From Axinella damicornis (Eukaryota; Porifera; Demospongiae; Axinellida; Axinellidae): a DNA stretch of 64,000 nucleotides. The DNA lies in assembly GCA_963931865.1 (NCBI GenBank), contig OZ007517.1, positions 7,049,676 to 7,113,675 of the forward strand, in the 5' to 3' direction. The position numbers and the translations under genes are program-made. Position 1 is the stretch's first letter. Each line of letters begins with the position of its first letter. Below the pieces are notes generated by a model. It had not been told where the DNA came from. It searched no databases and saw nothing but the letters and a program-made list of their open reading frames with translations. Positions 56,691-64,000 of this stretch are shown piece by piece.

Positions 56691-56827
56691 CACACAGCTT
56701 TGTAAACATGATGACCACGAACAGTTCTCCATACTTTGTACCTGTGTTGTTATGTGAACGTGAACCTTGGCAGTGTCATAATACATGTAGATTGTGTACA
56801 TATATACGTATCACAGCGTAAAAATGG

Positions 56828-56838
56828 TGTGTGTGTGT

Positions 56839-56883
<45 letters not shown>
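56828..56883. repeat. (GT)n followed by poly-G
   Basis: About 13 GT units run directly into about 31 G. A second poly-G (56957-56981) lies 75 bp away. The following words, GGGCATATTCACGAGACTAA and GGGCATATTAACAGGAGACT + ACGGTACATG, end in the TACGGTA-type MITE terminus. Confidence 0.9.
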
Positions 56884-56885
<2 letters not shown>

Positions 56886-57486
56886 TATTCACGAGACTAA
56901 TTGCTTTTTCGAATGTAAGCCCTCCCCCTTCTTTGGTGGATGCAGTTTAAGAATTGGGGGGGGGGGGGGGGGGGGGGGGGGCATATTAACAGGAGACTAC
57001 GGTACATGTAAATAGCTTGTGGAGCGTTTCCTTGGGAGATCATGTCTAGTTCAAGGAACATGATAGTCAGCCATTACTATTTGACCTTTTACGATTTAAC
57101 TCTCCTGGATGGTGTCACTGATTTTATGAATGGTGTACTTGTATATAGTGGGCTCGATACCATCCCAAGTGGAGCCCCCATATGGTAAATATCATTGCCA
57201 CTGAGTTTTGGCAGCCATTAGAGAAGTGTTACGTTTAGGGCCTTCCACTATAGACACTGTGCATGTATGTATAGGATTCCAGAATGGTGCCGGTAGCAAT
57301 AGATCACTGAAGGCCTTGAGGCCCTTGTCTTGGTTTCTCAACTGATAGCTTTGTGCTTGTTGCTTCCTTATATGTAGGTTGGAGGATGATACCTGAAGTC
57401 ACCTGGTCCGCCAGAAGTACGTGTATGGATCCTGTCTGGATGACACACGGGTGCCCAGGTATTTATTCTTACAGCATGGTAACTGT

Positions 57487-58043
57487 TGCCTCATTCGCAG
57501 GCCGTCTGCCGCTTCATTTTTAGTCGCAGACGTGACCTTTGAATCCCCATCAGATAAGCTGGTGGAAGGCCTGGTACCATTCTACGTCATTTACAAGCAA
57601 GGTAAACATGGTCATGAAGCAACTTGACTATACGTATGCGCTTCCAGTTTATATTGCTACCACGAAGACAGCAACTTGATGCCAACTGAGCGCTAACGGC
57701 AATACAGCATGCACTAACGTTTGGCGCTCAGGTGTACCAAGCGCTTGGTAAGCTACTGTAGAGGTAAGCTATTGCAGTTACCTAGGCTACTATAACTGTA
57801 CAACAAGGAGATCCGCCTCCAGTGGTCCACCACGGTAGTGTAAAAGCCAACAATAACTCGCTAGGAAACCTGCTGTTAGCCCGTGAACTTCTGGCACGTT
57901 GCCATTATACATGAAACCGTGTCCACCTTGCTTGTAAATGATGTAGGAGTGGTACCAGGCCTTCTGCCAACTTATCTGACGGGGGTTCAAAGGTCACGTA
58001 TGCGACTAAAACGTAAGCGGCAGACGGCCTGGGAACGAGGCTA
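57487..58043. mobile_element. TIR element (TGCCTCATTCGCAGGCCGTC ... GGGAACGAGGCTA), 9-bp TSD
   Basis: TIRs of about 130 bp: GGCCGTCTGCCGCTT, CAGATAAGCTGGTGGAAGGC and CATTTACAAGCAAGGT pair with ACCTTGCTTGTAAATGATGT, GGCCTTCTGCCAACTTATCT and AAGCGGCAGACGGCCTGGGA. The TSD GGTAACTGT is perfect (57478-57486, 58044-58052). The left terminus has drifted (TGCCTCATTCG). It is inserted into the end of the HIRAN-like duplication. Confidence 0.88.
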
Positions 58044-58619
58044 GGTAACTGTAGTGTCCCAAGCAGGTATCATACCGCCTTTGTGCAATCTCCCTCCTGT
58101 GATTGGCTGTGTTTTTGCTCTTGTACTTGAACTACGTATGGTGTATTTCCAATCAATGTTGTTTATCCTAACCAACCTTATTGGCGGAGCCTGGCCAGCT
58201 GGCGACTACAGGATCACATGATCTCTGAGTCCAGGGCTCACATTATAGCTACTGGGACCCGTGACTGCATGCCGCTCCCCTTCACCTATACGCAGTCCTG
58301 GAGGGAGTGCTATGCCAGCTCTCCCTATTTGGTTTATACAATGTACATGTAGGTAGGGCTGGCCTCCAGCCGGCCTAAGCATCACATCATCATGATGGAG
58401 ACTAGAATCAACTCTAGTTGTGGCACCCGTATCTTCACAGTGCTTAATGAGCCCTTTTGGTTCATGCTTAGAATACCTTTCTAAGGTGGCTCCGATGGGA
58501 CGGTAGGGGAGGGGGATCAGCTAGAGAACGCGGTTGTGTCACAAACTCTCCAGATCTGGATATAGCCAAGTGCTCAGCTTGCACACTTTCACAGGCTATG
58601 CGGCCCAGGAAGACGTGCC

Positions 58620-59224
58620 CCGGCCCCAAATTGGTCGCATTTCGACCTCTTCAGGATATTACGTACATGCTAACTGGGGATTCTCCTGTCCACAGCTATG
58701 TCACCCCAAGTGAGATTAACCACTGGGTTGAATACGTTTGCCAACTCCAGTAGCAACTCCCCTAGCCTGAAGAACCCAAAGAAGGCCAACCATGCAACTG
58801 CCCACAGAGCCACCTTATGTGGATGGGTTGAGGAGTCAAGGACCTCATGGATTCGGTAGAGGATGGGTGCGGTGATTGGTTCAAACGTACGTAAGTCCAG
58901 AATGAGGCTGGATGTTGGTGATGGGTGTCGGCTGGCCCAAGTACGTTTCCTTTGCCAGGAATGAAGACAGATTGTTATGTGATAGGTCATCAGCCAGACT
59001 TCACAAGGTTTCTCAGTGGTATGAATATTATGCACTCTTCTTAAACAAATTTCTAGTGAGACCACTGGCCATGGGCCCTTAAACAAATTTCTAGTGAGAC
59101 CACTGGCCATGGGCCCTGTCGGGCTCGTGGCGGCAGCTGCAGTGGCTAGTAGATCAAGCCTTCCTGCCACAGCAGAGCCGGGGGTGAAGGTCACCAGAGT
59201 TGGGACCAAGGATGCCGGTGGCAT
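58620..59224 (-). pseudogene. Tyrosine-recombinase (DIRS/Ngaro-like) fragment
   Basis: The minus-strand frame 59224-58670 contains ITAPILYRIHEVLDSS, ALWAVAWLAFFGFFRLGELL and NPVVNLTWGDIAVD. This is the box-I region of YR retrotransposon integrases, where the Arg of FFRLGEL is catalytic. The next piece, LKRSKCDQFGAGA, continues in another frame near 58645 and then stops. The box-II HxxR and the Tyr are missing. The N-terminal half carries a 36-bp tandem duplication (AAACAAATTTCTAGTGAGAC). It is dead, and no RT is found with it. Confidence 0.8.
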
Positions 59225-59287
59225 GAACTCGGAATTTTAGCATGTTGCCATTACAACCACAGACTTCACTCCAAAATTAACAACTGG

Positions 59288-59552
59288 TACAGCAGTTTTC
59301 ATGAACCTTGCAAAGTGGAGACGGTAAACGCAAAACGGTTACACAATAATTCAATCAGCAAATTTACACGCCAAGTGCATGGAACCATTCAAGTCGATCT
59401 CTATCACTGAGAGCAGCGACCAATCTCCGTAGCTAGCTGATAGCAGAGTGTGTACATGTATAAGAGTACTATAGTGATCTGACCTTGTATGCATGTACCT
59501 GACGTTCTCCGTTTACCGTCTCCAAGTTGCAAGGTTCATGAAAACTGCAGTA
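59288..59552. mobile_element. MITE with TACAGCAGTTTTCATGAACC ends
   Basis: TACAGCAGTTTTCATGAACC + TTGCAAAGTGGAGACGGTAAACG and its inverse CGTTTACCGTCTCCAAGTTG ... GAAAACTGCAGTA bound 265 bp, with TA at each edge. It sits just upstream of the recombinase fragment. Confidence 0.85.
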
Positions 59553-59635
59553 ACAACCAAACATACCTTCACTCAACAGCAAACAGAATTAAAAGTACAA
59601 GAACAATTTAGAAGTACAAGCGTTATGTATCGTCC

Positions 59636-60115
59636 TTATAAACGACTCTCTGAACTTGCAGTTGGTCTTCTTCCTTTGCCGGTTTGAAGATACAAAGGGC
59701 ACGAGCAACTTGCTTGTAGGTCAAACAACGGTTGCACCAGTTCTTCTATCAACCTCAGCCGAAAATCTCTGTGAGTTTTAGGCTTGCAATCTGGGAAATT
59801 ATGGTGATAGACAACCCATGCGTTCATGACAACTAGCCGCCAGAATACTTTCTTCCACCACTTCAGTGTACGCCTTCTGCTCATAGAGTAGTAGCTGAGG
59901 TATTGGTCGGTGAGGTCAACACCTCCCATATAGGTGTTATAGTCGGCAATGATGGTGGGGCATGGCATTGGCACTTTGTTATGACCCCCCCTGCGGATGT
60001 TTTAAGACCAATGTTGCAGACTGGTTATGTTGGGGCAACAACATCCCTTCGATCTCGCCACCATACTGTGACGATATCCTTCTTTTTCACTGTTGCAAAG
60101 CGGACGTTCACATCT
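59636..60115 (-). pseudogene. piggyBac transposase C-terminal region relic
   Basis: Minus-strand frame 59974-59636 reads IIADYNTYMGGVDLTDQYLS then SRRRTLKWWKKVFWRLVVMN, the DYN.YMGGVD..DQ and WWKK signature of piggyBac transposases (DDE_Tnp_1_7), with the last catalytic Asp in MGGVD. Upstream (60115-59975), VRFATVKKKDIVTVWWRDRR + DVVA is the preceding beta-strand region, followed by a frameshift and a stop (NITSLQHWS*). The N-terminal half and the Cys-rich C-terminal zinc finger are absent. It is dead. Confidence 0.85.
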
Positions 60116-60330
60116 TTAGCAGTAGGTACACTGGTAAAAAAAAAACACACTAAGACTAAATTTTAGTAGAAACAGCACTCACTGACACAAGGACACTTTG
60201 GTACTAAAGTACGATATCAATTTAAGTGTCACTATCTAATTTTGAGTAGATCACCATACTAACTACTAGCACCACCAGGTCCAATTGTTAGTAGAGACGC
60301 TACTTAAATTCATGATGCAAATCAGCTTAA

Positions 60331-60907
60331 CCCTTGGCCTGCGTTCATTGATTATTCATAATCTCACACGTGCGTTGAATTTTCCATGGTGACGCCTCGA
60401 AAGAGACGCCTCGAAACAATACTGCCATTTGGATTATTCCTGCTGCCGCCAATCGGATTCCCCCCACCAACGTTCACCAAAGCTTCCATTACCTCGCCAG
60501 TTCCCCATTTACCCTCCAAACCACTGCCAATTCCACCTTCCCTTGTTATTCTCTCCTGTATCTCTTCATCATCATCATCAATATAGCCATCAAAGTCATC
60601 ATCATCACTATGATCACTGTCCAGTTCATTCATAAATTGTAGCAGTTGCTCAGGATCAGCTGACAGGTACACTTCCCTAGCCATGGTAGCAGGTGCTCAG
60701 GAATGCTTTGTGAATCGCTCTGTACAAGCTGTGCAGAGACTACTACAACCAGGCAAGCTGTCTGCAGCAGGCAATCTCGATGAAGATCGTCCGCGCTCGA
60801 GAGACGCGCGCTATCGAATTGCTGCCTACCTCGTTGCATATTTGCGACGTCCGCACTACGCACGCGGTTGCGCATGTCACATTTTTGTGACACCCGCAGA
60901 TAAAGGG
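60331..60907. mobile_element. Internally deleted piggyBac element flanked by TTAA
   Basis: TTAA (60327-60330) is followed by CCCTTGGCCTGCG. At the other side CGCAGATAAAGGG is followed by TTAA (60908-60911). The 13-bp TIRs match at 10 positions. Near the right end TGTCACAAAAATGTGACA is a palindrome. Length is 577 bp. The inside retains only the transposase N-terminus (60364-60684), so this is a deletion derivative that could be moved in trans. Confidence 0.88.
60364..60684 (-). pseudogene. piggyBac transposase N-terminus (106 codons), truncated by deletion
   Basis: Starts MAREVYLSADPEQLLQFMNE with an acidic stretch (LDSDHSDDDDFDGYIDDDDE), typical of the disordered N-terminus of piggyBac transposases. 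It then runs into Gly/Asn-rich residues and terminates (MENSTHV) 33 bp from the left TIR. The catalytic core is gone. The 59636-60115 relic is outside the TIRs and belongs to another copy. Confidence 0.75.
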
Positions 60908-61362
60908 TTAAATTTAGGAGATAAGCTGCTCAACATAATACAGGAATTAGTGGAGTTTCATCTAATACGCAGAGTATGACAACCAAATATTAGCATGATT
61001 GACCATTTAAAAGTAGAATGGTGTACTAATTATAGGTACTGGTCCTCTTTAGTCAATTTAGGAAACAAGTTGCTCAATAAAAGCATCACAATGTAGTGGA
61101 AACTGAATACATTTTGGATCGAACCACGATCATGATAATGAAAGGTATGAGGTATGATATACCAAAGAGTAAGTAGTGGAAACTCATCACTTGGAGAATA
61201 CAAACTAAACTGGGACAAATTTGTCAAGTTAGTTTAGCTCACTGTGTTTCTTCCTCATCACCATCATCATCGAATTCAGAAAAGAGTGGAATAAGCCTGC
61301 GACACTTTCTGACTCGCGGGTAGTGGATTTTTGAGTGAGTTTTAATTTTGGCATTGAACCGG

Positions 61363-61371
61363 ACCCCCCCC

Positions 61372-61402
<31 letters not shown>

Positions 61403-61413
61403 ACACACACACA
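61363..61413. repeat. Poly-C followed by (AC)n, i.e. (GT)n(G)n on the minus strand
   Basis: About 26 C run into about 12 AC units. On the minus strand this is the same composite as at 56828. Frames across it are spurious. Confidence 0.92.
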
Positions 61414-62056
61414 GTATCCTCATCCAAGGGTCCCCAGAGCGCAGAAATACAGTCATTAAGTGTGTCCTTGCCCATGCACAATTAAACTACTGCAAATTTT
61501 GAAATGAACCAGGCTCTTACAGATACTGCAAACATACGTGTCAGTTCTGCCACATCACTTGCTAGGAAGTTCAGTTCATCAGTAAGGTAGGTAGCCACTT
61601 CGTCAACAGTCTTACCAATATAACGTCAACATCCATCGTAGCTACGTAGAACTTGAAGAACAAAAGGGAAGTGATTACGCTTGTTAACAACAACGCTGTA
61701 GCTATACTAACCTTACCTGCACTTAGTCGAGCAGTGTACAGAGCTGGGCTAAGATTCAAGCAGACTCTAAGTCTTCATGATCAGCGACAGAGCTAGAGGC
61801 AGAAATCCCAAAATCCCGCGCTTTCTGCACACTGCACGTGAGATAACCTGGATCACGCATGTACATCACGAAGCCATGTGACACTTGCAGAATTCTCACT
61901 GAACAAGCAAGCTAGCTGTATGCGATGGCTGAGGCATCCTATCCGTCGGCCGGATGTATGAGTGCAACAATTACTAATTCTAAGACCTACTACTAGAATT
62001 TAGCTAACTTTAGAGAAACATTCTGCATTTTAGTAATGCATGTCTTAATTTTAGAG

Positions 62057-62413
62057 TACTGTATATTGGGTTATTTTCGTGTTGAATAACGTTCGCATAA
62101 TAATTATTCGTGTTGAAAAATTTTCGCGAACTCAAGCAAAGTGAACTCGCGAATACGTGTCAAGCCATAGCGATGAGGAGTACGAACGAGAATGCTGCGT
62201 TCGAGGCTACCATGTGTATCAAGAGATCTGGGAGGCAGCTGTTTGTGACCGAGAACCAAGAAACCGTACTGATTGACACGCCGTGGCAGTGTTGAAGGAC
62301 AGCGTCATCATAGGACACGTACACATTACCAAAAAAATTTCGTGAGATAACTTTTCGTGATTGGAGGCATTCGCGAAAATATTTTAATAACGAAAATAAC
62401 CCAATATACGGTA
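62057..62413. mobile_element. MITE with TACTGTATATTGGGTTATTT ends
   Basis: TACTGTATATTGGGTTATTT + TCG and its inverse CGAAAATAACCCAATATACG + GTA bound 357 bp. Inner words TTTTCGCGAAC and TTCGCGAAAATATTTT continue the symmetry. The TA edges fit a TA duplication. The minus-strand frame inside has no domain. Confidence 0.88.
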
Positions 62414-62470
62414 GCTCTCTAGATACTAGTGACACTGTTTTACTTGCTCTAGATATTAGTCCACGTTCTT

Positions 62471-63247
62471 CTAGTTCTCAGTATAACCATAGCCCCTGCC
62501 CATGTCTGCAGGGCAATCCGGGCAATTGGAGATTGAGTGGTTCTCACTCAGGCAGTGCTGGCAACAGGGGATGACCCTTGCCCTGCCCGTGAGGGCAGAG
62601 TCCAGAATGGACCGGGCGAGGTTCTTTGCGACGGCGGCCTGGCGGCGAAAGCAGCGATCATAAACTACCCTGGCCGATCCCTCGAAATTCCGGCTTGCCC
62701 TCACTATAGACGTTAGGTAGGCCGTGAGATCAGGAACCCACTCGGGGTACCTCGGGGCCAACACTGCCACCAAGGTGCTAAAGCACTCGACCCACACCAG
62801 AATGTCGGACACCGGGGCTTGTCGTGATGGGCGACGGGAGCCTTGGCAGCACTGTTGAGTGTTCTCAATTCCCCAAGCTTCGGGGAGGAGCTTGTTCATC
62901 TCAATGAACTCGAGGTCCTGTATGCGCCTCACCAATTTGGGTGGGATCACCACCATGCGAAGGGAGGTACGGGATGGACCACTGCTCGGGTCCGGCAACT
63001 CTTGTGTGGTGGAGAGGGGCCGTGTGGCCGCTGCTGCCAGCAGGGCAAGGCCACTCAAGGCTGTCGAGAAGGTTGGTAGCAGTGGCATGCTGCCTGTGCT
63101 GGGACCGAGTCCAAGTCTGGAGCCTACGACGGTGGTCAAGACACCTAAGTCGTGCAACGTGTAGGGGGGAAGGGGGGGGGGGGGGGGGGGGAGTGTGGAT
63201 TGGGGAATGGGGTAATTGTATGTATAGGCGCAAGTGTACACTAACAT
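62471..63247 (-). CDS. Gag-like retroelement ORF with CCHC zinc knuckle (258 codons)
   Basis: The intact ORF ends with a perfect CX2CX4HX4C knuckle (CQHCLSENHSISNC) near the C-terminus. Before it, the segments VIPPKLVRRIQDLEFIEMNK, SDILVWVECFSTLVAVLAPR and SARVVYDRCFRRQAAVAKNL form a helical capsid-like region of a type I associate with first ORFs of sponge/cnidarian DIRS- or LTR-like retroelements. The first ~45 residues (TLPPPPPPLPPYT) cross a poly-G/C tract, so the true start is probably the Met at about 62955 (MVVIPPK) or one in between. No RT lies downstream; piggyBac and MITE insertions occupy that space. Confidence 0.65.
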   Translation of the reverse strand: MLVYTCAYTYNYPIPQSTLPPPPPPLPPYTLHDLGVLTTVVGSRLGLGPSTGSMPLLPTFSTALSGLALLAAAATRPLSTTQELPDPSSGPSRTSLRMVVIPPKLVRRIQDLEFIEMNKLLPEAWGIENTQQCCQGSRRPSRQAPVSDILVWVECFSTLVAVLAPRYPEWVPDLTAYLTSIVRASRNFEGSARVVYDRCFRRQAAVAKNLARSILDSALTGRARVIPCCQHCLSENHSISNCPDCPADMGRGYGYTEN

Positions 63248-63564
63248 GAAGCAGCTAAATGACCTGTGCTAGAGTACACTGTGGGACATGCCCGTCACCG
63301 CAACTACGTAGAAACCACATCAATATGTACGGTGGGGAATGCTTGTTGGCCAGAGCTGCTAGCTCTCGATACAGTAGTGGTCAGTGGGTGCCACGGGGGG
63401 AGGCAGAGACCGATCGTTAATCCAGGCGAGGATCGGAGTCAACAGCGGCGGTGGCCGCCGGGATGTTGTGCACAATCGATCCTGGCGTAGCCGGGAAGGG
63501 ATCAAGAGTGCAGTCAAAGCCACACTCCGAGGGCAGAGGCTGCGAAGGGAGGCGGCCAGCTCCG

Positions 63565-63880
63565 CCGGAGGTTCGGTGGAGCTGCTAGCTCCGTTCGTAA
63601 GTCGGGGGAGCTGCTAGCTCCATAGGCAGGTACGGTCAGAGGAGCTGCTAGTTTCATTGGCACAGTATGGGCGGATGAGCTGCTAGCTCTGCACGTAAAT
63701 CAGGAGAGCTGCTAGCTCCGTTCGTTAGTCAGGGGAGCTGTTAGCTCCATAGGCAGGTACAGTCAGAGGATCCGTTGGCGCAGTCTCGGCGGATGAGCTG
63801 CTAGCTCCATAGGCAGGTACAGCCAGATCCGCTGGCACGGTATGGGAGGATGAGCTGCTAGCTCCGATCGGACTGACCCT
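63565..63880. repeat. Interspersed GAGCTGCTAGCTCC minisatellite
   Basis: The palindromic word GAGCTGCTAGCTCC (core GCTAGC) recurs every 30-55 bp (about 63580, 63608, 63638, 63677, 63705, 63736, 63795 and 63850). Spacers are CATAGGCAGGTACGGTCAGA or GGCACAGTATGGGCGGAT. It lies upstream of the CCHC gag-like ORF, so it may be the leader or long terminal region of that element. Confidence 0.8.
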
Positions 63881-64000
63881 AGCTACGCCATCGACCTATA
63901 GTGACAGTGAACTCACCAGAGCCGGGGGTAGGTGCCAGGGACGATGTGGACAAGGGACCGGCCACTCCCGAGTCAGGCGGCTGGCTCGTGGGGGGGTTGA

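Overview
The window is eukaryotic and most likely comes from a marine invertebrate. A demosponge is my best guess, from the character of the retroelement proteins and the dense DNA-transposon load; the guess is inferred, not proven. Signs of a eukaryote are GT-AG introns with phase-consistent exons, (CA)n and poly-G microsatellites, long minisatellites, and BEL/Pao, non-LTR, tyrosine-recombinase, piggyBac and Tc1/IS630-type elements. I see no operon, no tRNA or rRNA gene and no CRISPR array. Almost all long open frames lie in minisatellites and are artefacts.

Layout. 1-4473 is a ~4.5 kb minisatellite. 5545-12204 (+) holds the last four exons of an unrecognised gene. 12205-15690 is repeats and retroelement relics. 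15694-27271 (+) is the best-supported gene, WDR18 (WD-repeat subunit of the PELP1-TEX10-WDR18/Rix1 complex of 60S ribosome biogenesis). I place eight exons; about 150 N-terminal residues are not found. Its introns are loaded with transposons, including two terminal-inverted-repeat (TIR) elements that carry a RecQ-helicase fragment. A tandem repeat has multiplied one of its 5' splice sites, and a 45-copy 27-bp minisatellite starts at its stop codon. 28481-35600 is minisatellite plus a cluster of 9-bp-TSD TIR elements.

35600-42213 is the most unusual region. An IS630/Tc1-type DDE transposase (+) converges on a minus-strand ORF with a SHOCT-like C-terminus. Upstream of that ORF lie five and a half tandem copies of a ~0.9 kb, three-exon unit encoding a degenerate DEDDh (REXO4/ISG20-like) exonuclease. 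42214-52995 holds a LINE tail, a HIRAN-like gene fragment, hairpins and miniature inverted-repeat elements (MITEs), and a 24-bp minisatellite. 53646-64000 holds retroelement ORFs (basic ORF1, Arg/Gly-rich gag-like, tyrosine recombinase, CCHC gag-like), two piggyBac relics, a second HIRAN-like fragment, and more MITEs.

Two mobile families dominate. One has ends TAGYCTCGTTCCCAGRCC and 9-bp target duplications; seven copies have a clear duplication. The other is a set of MITEs with a TA at each edge and ends CCGTA or CTGTA. The host genes look ordinary. The novelty is in how mobile DNA has reshaped them: amplified exons, amplified splice sites and captured helicase sequence.
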